Below, in pieces: positions 8,680-16,537 of a DNA stretch of 64,000 nt. The stretch is from Achromobacter dolens (GTDB lineage: Bacteria > Pseudomonadota > Gammaproteobacteria > Burkholderiales > Burkholderiaceae_B): assembly GCF_902859745.1 (NCBI RefSeq), contig NZ_CADIJW010000003.1, positions 124,001-188,000 on the forward strand, read 5' to 3'. The first letter of the stretch is position 1. Each line of letters starts with the position of its first letter. Made by a program: the position numbers and the translations under genes. A model generated the notes under the pieces. That model searched no databases and had not been told where the DNA came from. It saw only the letters and a list, made by a program, of their open reading frames with translations.

Positions 8680-10346
8680 TGTCCCATTTTCAGATTGGTG
8701 CGGGCCAGCAGGATGACGGGCAGCAGGCCGGCCAGCACGATCGCCAGCGCGGCGACCGCGCCTTCCTCGTAGGTGCCGCGGGCCGCTTCGGCGTAGAGCC
8801 AGGTGGCGAGCGTGTCAAAATTCATGGGCCGCAGCAGCAGCGTGGCCGGCAATTCCTTCATGGCGTCCACGAACACCAGCAGCGCGCTGGCCGCCAGCGC
8901 CGGCCGCAGCAGCGGCAGGTGGACGCGGCGCAAGGTGCCTGCCGAGCTTTCTCCCAGCAGCCGCGAGGCTTGTTCCAGCGACGGCGGAATGCGGGCCAGG
9001 CCGGCTTCGAGCGCGCCGGTGGAGATGGCCAGGAAGCGGATGGCATAGGCGCACACCAGCGCCGCCATCGACCCCATCAGGAACAGGCCGCCGCCGCCAA
9101 AGACCTTGGCCACGGCGGTGTCGATCCAGACGAAGGGCGTGAGCAGGCCGATGGCCAGGACGGTGCCGGGCACGGCGTAGCCCAGGCTGGCGACGCGGGC
9201 GCAGGCGCGGCCCGGATTGAAGCCGGCGCTTTCGCGCAGCGTGCGGCCGGCCCAGGCCACGATCAGGCCGCAGAGCAGCGTCACAATGGTGGCGCTGAAC
9301 GCCACGATCAGCGTGTTGCCCAAGCCGTTTAGCAGTTGGTTGGAAACGCCGCCCACCAGGTGCAGGCGCTTGTAGGTCTCGACCACCAGGTACAGCGCCG
9401 GCGCCACGAAGCCGATGATCACGGGAATCCAGCCCAGCACCGCCGCCAGCACGGCGGCCGCGCCGCGCAGTCGCCGCGGCTGCATCGGCCGCATGCGTTG
9501 CGTGTTGGCGTAGCGCTGGCGCTTGCGGCCATGGCGTTCGAGCAGGATCAGGCCGATCACGATGGCCAGCATGGTCAGCGCGATCTGCGCCGCGCCGGCC
9601 AGGTCCGAGCGCGTGACCCAGGTGGTGTAGACGGAGACGGTCAGCGTCTGCACGCCCAGGAATTCGGACGCGCCGATGTCGTTCAGGGTTTCCAGCAACG
9701 CCAGGCTGACGCCCACCACGATGGCCGGACGGGCCAGCGGCAGCGCCACCCGGAAGAACACGCCATAGCGGCCCGCGCCCAGCGTGCGCGCCGCTTCCAG
9801 CAGGCTGGCCGCCTGCGTCATGAACATGACGCGGGTGCTCAGGTAGACATAGGGATACAGCACGAAGCCCAGCACGAAGATCGCGCCCTGTATCGAGCGC
9901 AGGTCCGGCAGCCGGAACTGGCGCGGGCTGTCGTAGCCCAGCAGCGCGCGGATGGCGCTCTGGATCGGGCCGATCGGGTGCAGCAGGTCGAGATAGGCGA
10001 AGGCGATGATGTAGGTCGGCACCGCCAGCGGCAGCAGCAACGCCCAGGTCAAGGTGCGCCGCGAGGGGAATTCGTAAGCCGTCACCAGCCAGGCCGAGCC
10101 GGTGCCCAGCAGGGTCACCAGCACGCCGACGCCAGCCAGCAGCGCGGCGGTGTTGGCCAGCGCCTGCGGCAACACGTAGGTGGCCAGGTGGCGCCAGTGC
10201 GACAGATCGCCGCCCAGCGCCCACCAGACCAGGGTCAGCACCGGCGCCAGCACCGCCAGGCCGATCAGGGCGGCGCCGGCCAGCCAGCCGGCGCCGCGTT
10301 CAGTCCAGCGCAAACGCAGTGGCCGGGGCAGGGAATCTGTATGCAT
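8676..10346 (-). CDS. fbpB: Ferric iron ABC transporter permease FbpB
   Basis: 556 residues, the size of fused two-domain permeases of the Fbp/SfuB type, with about twelve hydrophobic segments. Two EAA-type loops are visible (for example SLLEAARTLGAGRYGVFFRVALPLARP in the first half, and SLEQASRLLGESSAGTLRRVHLPLLRP in the second), each the docking site for an ATPase subunit. It forms the membrane channel with FbpC and accepts iron from FbpA. The gap to fbpA (152 bases) contains hairpins, suggesting lower expression of the permease than of the binding protein. Confidence 0.9.
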   Translation of the reverse strand: MHTDSLPRPLRLRWTERGAGWLAGAALIGLAVLAPVLTLVWWALGGDLSHWRHLATYVLPQALANTAALLAGVGVLVTLLGTGSAWLVTAYEFPSRRTLTWALLLPLAVPTYIIAFAYLDLLHPIGPIQSAIRALLGYDSPRQFRLPDLRSIQGAIFVLGFVLYPYVYLSTRVMFMTQAASLLEAARTLGAGRYGVFFRVALPLARPAIVVGVSLALLETLNDIGASEFLGVQTLTVSVYTTWVTRSDLAGAAQIALTMLAIVIGLILLERHGRKRQRYANTQRMRPMQPRRLRGAAAVLAAVLGWIPVIIGFVAPALYLVVETYKRLHLVGGVSNQLLNGLGNTLIVAFSATIVTLLCGLIVAWAGRTLRESAGFNPGRACARVASLGYAVPGTVLAIGLLTPFVWIDTAVAKVFGGGGLFLMGSMAALVCAYAIRFLAISTGALEAGLARIPPSLEQASRLLGESSAGTLRRVHLPLLRPALAASALLVFVDAMKELPATLLLRPMNFDTLATWLYAEAARGTYEEGAVAALAIVLAGLLPVILLARTNLKMGH

Positions 10347-10469
10347 GCTTCACAAGAGTTACTGCGGGGAAGGCGCTGCGCGGGCGGCGCCTGTAGTAGC
10401 GTCAAGGCCTGCCGTCGCGCGTCTTGGGAGTTTTCCGGGCGAGCAAGGGCAGGCCTGAGAGCCGCGAGA

Positions 10470-10487
10470 CGGCGCCAGGGGGCGCCG
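10470..10487. terminator. Hairpin 12 bases after fbpA, probable partial terminator/attenuator
   Basis: CGGCGCC-N4-GGCGCCG just downstream of the fbpA stop (10499) on the minus strand, followed by a longer-range repeat AGGCCTGCC (10405-10413) / GGCAGGCCT (10448-10456). Such structures between a binding-protein gene and its permease commonly reduce read-through or protect the upstream mRNA. Confidence 0.45.
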
Positions 10488-10498
10488 CCTTGCCGCGT

Positions 10499-11542
10499 TT
10501 AGTTGTCGAAACCGACCTTGTCCACCAGCTCGCTGGCTTGCTTGCGGTACTTGGCGATCTCGGTCAGGGGCAGGGGATCGACCTTCAGTTCGCCGAAGCT
10601 GGCGATGACCGGGTCGAGCTTGACGCCCTTGCGCACCGGGTACTCGTAGTTGGCCTGCGCGTACAGGGCCTGCGCCGGCTCGGACACCAGGAAGTCCAGC
10701 AGCTTGATGGCGTTGGCCTTGTTGGGCGCGTGGGCCGCCACGGCCGCGCCGCTGACGTTCACGTGGGTGCCACCGCTCTTTTCGTTGGCAAAGGTCGGGC
10801 GGACCACCTTGATGGCGTCGCCCCACTTGCGGGCGTCGGTGCCGGGCTCGGCGTTCTTCATGTGGCCGACGTAGTAGGCATTGGCCAGGCCGATGTCGCA
10901 GATGCCGCCCAGGATGTCGCGGGCCACGTCGCGGTCGCCGCCGGCGGCCTTGCGGGCCAGGTTGGCCTTGACGCCGCGCAGCCACTTCTCGGTGGCCTCG
11001 GCGCCGTCATGGGCGATCATGGAGGCGACCATGGCGGTGTTGTAGGGGTGCTGGCCCGAGCGGATGCAGACCTTGCCCTTCCATTTCGGGTCGGCCAGGT
11101 CTTCGTAGCGGAAGGATTCCAGCTTCAGGTCCTTTTCGACGTACAGCACGCGGTCGCGCAGCGACAGGGCGTACCATTTGCCATCGGCGCCGCGCAGGTT
11201 AGCGGGGATGACCGATTCCAGCGTCTGCGACTTGATCGACTGCGTCACGCCGCCGTCCACCAGGTCGAGCAGGTTGCCGATGTCGACCGTCATGAGCACG
11301 TCGGCGGGCGACTTGGCGCCTTCGGCCTTGACGCGCTCGAGCAGGCCGTCCTTGACGAACACGGTGTTGACCTTGATGCCGCTTTCCTTGGTGAAGGCGT
11401 CCAGCAGCGGCTGGATCAGCTTCGGTTCCCGGGTGGTGTAGAGGCTGACTTCCTCGGCCGCGTGGGCCGGGACGGCGAAGGCGGCGGCGCCGGCCAGGGC
11501 CAGGGCGCGCAGCAGGGTGGTCATTGGGGGACGCTTGGACAT
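10499..11542 (-). CDS. fbpA: Ferric iron periplasmic binding protein FbpA (FutA/AfuA type)
   Basis: 347 residues with a signal peptide (LLRALALAGAAAFAVPAHA, cleavage before AEEVSLYTTREP). The iron-site tyrosine pair typical of ferric-binding proteins is present as YY at 223-224 (IGLANAYYVGHM). It carries Fe3+ across the periplasm to FbpB. The start at 11542 has GGAG eight bases upstream; an alternative ATG lies at 11524. A Fur box 29-47 bases upstream of the start indicates repression by iron. Confidence 0.93.
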   Translation of the reverse strand: MSKRPPMTTLLRALALAGAAAFAVPAHAAEEVSLYTTREPKLIQPLLDAFTKESGIKVNTVFVKDGLLERVKAEGAKSPADVLMTVDIGNLLDLVDGGVTQSIKSQTLESVIPANLRGADGKWYALSLRDRVLYVEKDLKLESFRYEDLADPKWKGKVCIRSGQHPYNTAMVASMIAHDGAEATEKWLRGVKANLARKAAGGDRDVARDILGGICDIGLANAYYVGHMKNAEPGTDARKWGDAIKVVRPTFANEKSGGTHVNVSGAAVAAHAPNKANAIKLLDFLVSEPAQALYAQANYEYPVRKGVKLDPVIASFGELKVDPLPLTEIAKYRKQASELVDKVGFDN

Positions 11543-11570
11543 AGGGACTCCGGCAAAGCGGTCTGCTAAC

Positions 11571-11589
11571 GAAAATGATTATCAAGTCA
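11571..11589 (-). promoter_or_regulatory. Fur box upstream of fbpABC
   Basis: On the minus strand the site ends GATAATCATTTTC, matching 12 of the 13 right-hand positions of the classic Fur consensus (GATAATGATAATCATTATC). It lies 29 bases upstream of the fbpA start codon, a position suited to block RNA polymerase. Confidence 0.75.
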
Positions 11590-11687
11590 GAGCGGGACGA
11601 TAACAGGAAGTTTTATCGTATTCAACTCAATGTAAGACTGCGCATAAGACCCTTGATCCCCATCAATACGGCATAAGGGTATTACGG

Positions 11688-11706
11688 AATAATGAGAGCA
11701 ATTATC
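11688..11706 (+). promoter_or_regulatory. Possible second Fur box in the fbpA-fpr divergent region
   Basis: AATAATGAGAGCAATTATC matches 14 of 19 positions of the Fur consensus. It is 135 bases before the fpr start and 146 bases before the fbpA start, so it could serve either gene. Confidence 0.45.
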
Positions 11707-11840
11707 ATCAAGTCCCTGTAGAATAGGGACAACCCTAATGCCGGGCGCGTCTTTTGTGCGCCATGGCGAACCCTCGCGGAACGAGCCGAGGCCGTCGCGG
11801 TTTCCCGTCGACCCCTGGTCCCGCCCTTACTAGATACGAC

Positions 11841-12617
11841 ATGGCTGCTTTCAATACCGAGCGCGTGCTGAGCGTGCACCACTGGAACGACACCCTGTTC
11901 TCCTTCACCACCACGCGTGACGCGGCCCTGCGGTTCCACAACGGCCACTTCGTCATGATCGGCCTGGAAGTCGAAGGCAAGCCGCTGCTGCGGGCGTACA
12001 GCATCGCCAGCGCCAATTACGAAGAGAACCTCGAATTCCTCAGCATCAAGGTGCAGAACGGTCCGCTGACCTCGCGCCTGCAGCACCTGAAGGAAGGCGA
12101 CACCATCCTGGTCAGCCGCAAGCCGGTCGGCACGCTGGTGGTCGACGACCTCAAGCCGGGCAAGCACCTGTTCCTGTTCGGCACCGGCACCGGCCTGGCG
12201 CCTTTCATGAGCATCATCAAGGACCCCGACGTCTACGAGCGCTTCGACAAGGTCATCCTGGTGCATGGCGTGCGCTGGGTCAGCGAGCTGGCCTACGCCG
12301 ACTTCATCGAGAACGAACTGCCCAACAACGAGTTCTTCGGCGACGTGGTGCGCGAAAAGCTGGTCTATTACCCCACCGTCACGCGCGAGCCGTTCCGCAA
12401 CCAGGGCCGCATCACCGAGCTGATGGAAAGCGGCAAGCTGTGCGAAGACATCGGCATTCCCCAGATCAACCCCGAAACCGATCGCGCCATGATCTGCGGC
12501 AGCCCGCACATGCTGGCCGACATCAGCGCCATGCTGGACAAGCGTGGTTTCGTGGTGTCGCCGGGCGTGGGCCAGCCGGGCGACTACGTGGTCGAGCGCG
12601 CCTTCGTCGACAAATAA
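11841..12617 (+). CDS. fpr: Ferredoxin/flavodoxin--NADP+ reductase
   Basis: 258 residues, the size of the bacterial subclass of FPR. The N-terminal FAD domain has the RAYSIAS motif (about 50-56) and the C-terminal NADP domain the GTGTGLAPF motif (about 115-123), with LVHGVRWVSELAY typical of Pseudomonas/Rhodobacter-type FPR. It moves electrons between NADPH and ferredoxin or flavodoxin, supporting iron-sulfur chemistry, haem use and oxidative defence. The ATG at 11841 gives the conserved N-terminus FNTERVLSVHHWNDTLFSF; the upstream open frame lacks family similarity. It is divergent from fbpABC with Fur-like sites between them, which fits a role in iron reduction. Confidence 0.94.
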   Translation: MAAFNTERVLSVHHWNDTLFSFTTTRDAALRFHNGHFVMIGLEVEGKPLLRAYSIASANYEENLEFLSIKVQNGPLTSRLQHLKEGDTILVSRKPVGTLVVDDLKPGKHLFLFGTGTGLAPFMSIIKDPDVYERFDKVILVHGVRWVSELAYADFIENELPNNEFFGDVVREKLVYYPTVTREPFRNQGRITELMESGKLCEDIGIPQINPETDRAMICGSPHMLADISAMLDKRGFVVSPGVGQPGDYVVERAFVDK

Positions 12618-12639
12618 GTCGCGCTTCATCCGCTCCAGC

Positions 12640-12673
12640 AAAAAGCCCCGTCGCATCTGCGACGGGGCTTTTT
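12640..12673. terminator. Rho-independent terminator, bidirectional
   Basis: AAAAA-GCCCCGTCGC-ATCT-GCGACGGGGC-TTTTT: 10-base perfect stem, 4-base loop, flanking A and T tracts, placed between the convergent fpr and Bug genes. It should work on both strands. Confidence 0.95.
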
Positions 12674-12723
12674 GTTTCTGCGGGAAAGGCGCCAGCAGGG
12701 CGGCGCGCAGCCGCCCGGGACGG

Positions 12724-13701
12724 TCATTCCGGCTGGATGCCGGCCTTCTTGATGATGTCGCCCCACTTCTTCGACTCGGCCTGCTGGAACTGCGCCAGCT
12801 CGTCCGGCGTGGAGCTGGCCGGGTCGGTGCCTGTCTGGGCGTAGAACTGCTTGGCCGGCGCGCTCTGCGTGGCCTTGACCAGCAGTTCGTTCAGGCGCTT
12901 GACGACGTCGGGCGGGGTGCCGGCCGGCGCATAGGCCGCGAACCAGTAGCCCATCTCGTAGCCCGGCACGCCGGATTCGGCGATGGTGGGCACGTCCGGC
13001 GCCAGCGGCGAGCGTGCCTGGCCGGTCACGCCCAGGGCCCGCAGCTTGCCCGACTTGACCTGGGGCAGGCCGGTGGCGGTGTCGGTGATCATCATGTCGA
13101 TCTGGCCGCCGAGCAGGTCGGTGACGGCCAGCGGGTTGCTCTTGTAGGGCACGTGCAGCAACTGCACCCCGGCCATCTGCTGCAGCAGTTCCCCGGCGAT
13201 GCGGCTGCTGGAGCTGCCGCTGCCGAAGCTCAGCTTGCCGGGCGACTGGCGCGCCTGCGCCAGGAAGTCGCCGACCGACTTGGCGGTCGAATTGGGGTTG
13301 ACCACCATGATCTGGCCGCCCTTGCCGAGCAGCGAGATCGGCGCGTAGTCCTTGACCGGCTGGTAGGTCAGCGTCTTGTACAGGTGTTCGTTGGCGGCGT
13401 GGGTGGTGTTGGTGGTGATGAGCACCGTGTAGCCGTCGGGCGCGGCGCGGGCGGCGGCGGCGGCGCCGATCATGGCGCTGGCGCCGGGCTTGTTCTCGAT
13501 CACCACGGCCTGGCCGGTCTGTTCGGTGACGCCCTGGCCGATGGCGCGGCCGATCTGGTCGGTGGCGCTGCCGGCGGCGAACGGCACGATGAAGGTGATG
13601 GGCTTGGTCGGAAAGCCGTTGGCGGCGGCGCCCTGGGCCAGGGCGGTCAGCGGCATGGCGGCCAGCAGCAGGGCCAGCCGGCCCTTGAGGGTAAAGCGCA
13701 T
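12724..13701 (-). CDS. Bug/TctC-family periplasmic solute-binding protein (AtuA-like operon)
   Basis: 325 residues with a signal peptide (LKGRLALLLAAMPLTALAQ) and the family motifs FPTKPITFIVPFAAGSATDQIGR (first 40 mature residues) and PGASAMIGAAAAARAAPDGYT. It is the last gene of a three-gene operon with AtuA-like proteins, which suggests that it delivers, or senses, the substrate of that pathway. The gap to the preceding gene is 54 bases. No TctAB membrane genes are in the window. It is a distant paralogue of the Bug protein at 6821. Confidence 0.92.
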   Translation of the reverse strand: MRFTLKGRLALLLAAMPLTALAQGAAANGFPTKPITFIVPFAAGSATDQIGRAIGQGVTEQTGQAVVIENKPGASAMIGAAAAARAAPDGYTVLITTNTTHAANEHLYKTLTYQPVKDYAPISLLGKGGQIMVVNPNSTAKSVGDFLAQARQSPGKLSFGSGSSSSRIAGELLQQMAGVQLLHVPYKSNPLAVTDLLGGQIDMMITDTATGLPQVKSGKLRALGVTGQARSPLAPDVPTIAESGVPGYEMGYWFAAYAPAGTPPDVVKRLNELLVKATQSAPAKQFYAQTGTDPASSTPDELAQFQQAESKKWGDIIKKAGIQPE

Positions 13702-13755
13702 GATGTGTCTCCTGTCGTGTGTTGTGTGTGTTGTTGTCGTGGTGGTGCGGCGGGC

Positions 13756-14139
13756 TCAGGCGGGGGCGGGGCGGTCCTCCGGAATGTCGGGCAGGCGGGC
13801 GGCCAGCGTGGCGCTGACCGGCACCGTCATGTCCAGCAGGCGGAAAGACAGGCTCTTGCCGTGCGCGTCCAGGTTGAGCGCGTCGTTGACCCCGCCGTCC
13901 AGCACGCCTTCGAGCACGAAGTTCATGGCGTGCAGGGTCGGCAGCAGGTAGCGGGTGACGCGGGCCGGCTGGCGATAGGCGAACCAGGCGGCCACGCGCG
14001 CTTCGGTGATCTGCGCGGCCAGCACTTCATAGCATTCGGGGTCCCAGGCGATCAGGCTGAGGTTGGAGGTGTCGCCTTTGTCGCCGGAGCGGCTGTGCGC
14101 CAGGCGGTACAGGGGGACGGTCATCGACGGGGTGTTCAT
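13756..14139 (-). CDS. AtuA-like small protein (ferredoxin-fold domain)
   Basis: 127 residues, with the family motif HSRSGDKGDTSNLSLIAWDPE at the N-terminus (split: HSRSGDKGD, residues 15-22). In many genomes this domain is fused to the C-terminus of AtuA-type proteins; here it is a separate gene. The ATG at 14139 overlaps the stop of the AtuA-like gene by 4 bases, so it replaces the fused domain through translational coupling. Function is not firmly known; it accompanies acyclic terpene or acyl-CoA catabolic genes in other bacteria. Confidence 0.82.
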   Translation of the reverse strand: MNTPSMTVPLYRLAHSRSGDKGDTSNLSLIAWDPECYEVLAAQITEARVAAWFAYRQPARVTRYLLPTLHAMNFVLEGVLDGGVNDALNLDAHGKSLSFRLLDMTVPVSATLAARLPDIPEDRPAPA

Positions 14140-15494
14140 TGCGGGATCTCGTCCAGGAAGCGCCAGCCGCTGGGCACGGCATCGCGGGGGATGGTGCAGG
14201 ACACCATGTTCAGGCGCGGGCGCAGCGCCGTGCGCACGCCGCCGCCGCCGGCCGGGCCGCAGGTGTAGAGCGCGGTGACTTCGCGCAGCACGCGTTCGGC
14301 GATGGCGCGATCGGTGTGCTCGCCGGCGATCCGCAGGCGCACATCGCGGGCATGTCCGGCCGCCTGGCCCTGCCGCAAGGCGCCGGCGTCGTTGTCCAGG
14401 ATGCTGATGGCGCCGATGAGGTCGGCGCGCAGGCGCAGCGCCGAGCCGATGCGTTGGCGCACGATGTCGGCGGCGAGCCGGGCGCGCGCCTCGGCCTGCA
14501 CGCCGGCGTAGGAAATCTCGGCCTCGGCCAGCCAGCCGCCGTGGTGGCAGACGTTGACCTTCAGTTCCGCGGGGCGCGCGTGGCCGGTGATGCCACGCAC
14601 GGCGACGCGGTCGGGGCCCAGTTCCTCGACCCGCGCCTGGCTGAGGTCGGCGGTCACGTCGGGCGTCAGGTAGCGGGCCGGGTCGTGCACTTCGTACAGC
14701 AACTGTTCCTTGACCGTGCGGGCGTTCACCGCGCCGCCAGTGTCGGCGGCCTTGCCGATGACGAACTCGCCGTCGGCGTCGATCTCGGCGATGGGAAAGC
14801 CGGCGGCATGCACGTCTGGCACTTCCTTCAGGCCGGGCACGCAGAAATAGCCGCCGGTGACCTGCAGGCCGCATTCGAGCATGTGGCCGGCCATGGTGGC
14901 GCGGCCCAGGCGCGGCCAGTCTTGCGCGTCCCAGCCGAAATGGGCCAGCGCCGGGCCCAGCGTCAGCGACGGATCGGCGACGCGGCCGGCGACCACGATC
15001 TGCGCGCCGGCTGCCAGCGCCTGCGCGATCTCGCTGGCGCCCAGGTACGCGGTGGCGCTGACCACCTCGACCCCGTCGAGCGCCGCGCCCAGGCGTTGCC
15101 GCAGCAGGTCGCGCTGTGCCGGTGTGTCCAGCGCGTCGCCATGGATCACGGCGATGCGCGGCGCCGGCAGGCCCTGCCGCGCCGCCAGTTCGGCAATGCG
15201 GCGCGCCGCGCCCACCGGGTTGGCGGCGCCAAAGTTGCTGACGATGGCGATGCCGTGGCGCAGGCAGTCGGCCAGCACCGGCGCCACCAGTTCGTCCAGC
15301 AGCGGCTCGTAGCCGCGGCGCGGGTCGGCATTGCGCGCCAGTTGCGCCAGCGCCAGGGTGCGCTCGGCCAGCGTTTCGAAGATCAGCGTGCCGCCGCCCC
15401 GGGCAGCCAGCGTACGCACCACGGCGGCGGCGCCGTCGCTGCGATCGCCGGAGAAGCCGGAGGCGCAACCGATGAGCAGGGGAGAGGAAGGCAT
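14136..15494 (-). CDS. Acyclic terpene utilisation AtuA-like family protein (DUF1446)
   Basis: 452 residues. The start at 15494 gives the family N-terminus LLIGCASGFSGDRSDGAAAVV, with glycine-rich GFSGD resembling a nucleotide or substrate loop; the open frame further upstream lacks a ribosome site. Other family blocks are GGTLIFETLAERTLALAQ, IAIVSNFGAANP and VTGGYFCVPGLKEVPD. AtuA was described in citronellol/geraniol degradation in Pseudomonas, but most members, including this one, sit apart from that cluster, and the reaction is unknown. First gene of the operon, divergent from a LysR gene with a candidate operator in between. Confidence 0.85.
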   Translation of the reverse strand: MPSSPLLIGCASGFSGDRSDGAAAVVRTLAARGGGTLIFETLAERTLALAQLARNADPRRGYEPLLDELVAPVLADCLRHGIAIVSNFGAANPVGAARRIAELAARQGLPAPRIAVIHGDALDTPAQRDLLRQRLGAALDGVEVVSATAYLGASEIAQALAAGAQIVVAGRVADPSLTLGPALAHFGWDAQDWPRLGRATMAGHMLECGLQVTGGYFCVPGLKEVPDVHAAGFPIAEIDADGEFVIGKAADTGGAVNARTVKEQLLYEVHDPARYLTPDVTADLSQARVEELGPDRVAVRGITGHARPAELKVNVCHHGGWLAEAEISYAGVQAEARARLAADIVRQRIGSALRLRADLIGAISILDNDAGALRQGQAAGHARDVRLRIAGEHTDRAIAERVLREVTALYTCGPAGGGGVRTALRPRLNMVSCTIPRDAVPSGWRFLDEIPQ

Positions 15495-15562
15495 AAAAGT
15501 CGCGTGAGGGAAGCCGGAGCCCACTATAGGCAGCGTCCGATCATCCGTAAAATAGAAATATC

Positions 15563-15576
15563 GGATCAATTAATCC
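15563..15576. promoter_or_regulatory. Candidate LysR operator
   Basis: GGATCAATTAATCC is a near-perfect palindrome (one mismatched pair around AATT) 9 bases before the LysR start codon and 68 bases before the divergent AtuA-like gene, a position typical of autoregulating LysR proteins. Confidence 0.45.
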
Positions 15577-15585
15577 AAAAAAGCC

Positions 15586-16500
15586 ATGAATCTATCCGCC
15601 CGGCAATTGCGCGCTTTCGTGGCCCTGGCCGAAGAAAGGCACTTCACCCGCGCCGCCCAGCGCTGCCATCTGACGCAGCCGGCCTTCAGCGCGTTGATCC
15701 GGCAACTGGAAGACAGCGCCGGCCTGCGGCTGTTCGACCGCAACACCCGCAATGTGGAGCTGACGGCCGAAGGGCGCGTGCTGGACGCGTCGGCGCGCCG
15801 CCTGCTGGCCGATATGGACCTGGTGATGGAAGACCTGCGCGATCACGCCGCCCGCCGTCGCGGCCGGGTGGCGCTGGCCGCGCTGCCGTCGCTGGCGGCG
15901 GGTTGGCTGCCGCCGCTGCTGGCGAGGTTCCGCGAGCAGCATCCGGGCATCGCGGTGGACCTGCGCGACGCCTTGCTCGACCCGTGCCTGGACATGGTGC
16001 GCGACGGCCAGGTGGACTTCGCGGTGGCTTCGCGACGCCCGGACATGAGCGACCTGGACAGCGAGTTCCTGCACGCCGATCGCTATTTCCTGGTGTGCCG
16101 CGCCGATCATCCGCTGGCTGCGCAGGCGCGGGTGCGCCTGCGCGACGTGGCGCGTTACGCGGTGATCCAGTTGGCGCGCAACAGCAGCGTGCGCAAGCAT
16201 CTGGACGCGGCCTTCGGCGCCGACGCGCCGCCGCCGGTGTTCGAGGTCGAGCACCTGGCCACGGTCACCGGGCTGGTGCGCGCCGGCCTGGGCGTGGCGG
16301 TGGTGCCGGCGATGACGCTGTTCCACTTCGGCGGCACGGACCTGCGCATCGTGCCGCTGGCGGGCAAGGCGCTGCTGCGGCCGCTGTATCTGGTGTGGCG
16401 CCAGGGCCGCAGCCTGCCGCTGGCGGCGCAGGCGCTGTACGACCTGCTGTGGGCCAGCCGGGCGGAGATCGGCGGCCCGCCCCTGGCGGACCGCCGTTGA
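15586..16500 (+). CDS. LysR-family transcriptional regulator of the AtuA-like operon
   Basis: 304 residues. The N-terminal helix-turn-helix reads LSARQLRAFVALAEERHFTRAAQR...TQPAFSALIRQLED, and the effector domain follows from about residue 90. It is divergent from the AtuA-like/Bug operon across a 91-base gap that contains a palindrome, the classic layout for a LysR activator of the neighbouring catabolic operon. The inducer, probably the operon's substrate, is unknown. The start codon is at the expected distance from the helix-turn-helix although no strong Shine-Dalgarno is evident. Confidence 0.9.
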   Translation: MNLSARQLRAFVALAEERHFTRAAQRCHLTQPAFSALIRQLEDSAGLRLFDRNTRNVELTAEGRVLDASARRLLADMDLVMEDLRDHAARRRGRVALAALPSLAAGWLPPLLARFREQHPGIAVDLRDALLDPCLDMVRDGQVDFAVASRRPDMSDLDSEFLHADRYFLVCRADHPLAAQARVRLRDVARYAVIQLARNSSVRKHLDAAFGADAPPPVFEVEHLATVTGLVRAGLGVAVVPAMTLFHFGGTDLRIVPLAGKALLRPLYLVWRQGRSLPLAAQALYDLLWASRAEIGGPPLADRR

Positions 16501-16537
16501 CGCCGGGCGGGCAGGGCGCAGGACGGGGCGAGCGGCG

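Noticed and set aside
13756-15468. Single 570-codon frame covering both AtuA-like genes
   Set aside because: Only its last 127 codons are real (the small AtuA-like protein); the rest is an out-of-frame shadow of the large AtuA-like gene, whose motifs are in another frame.
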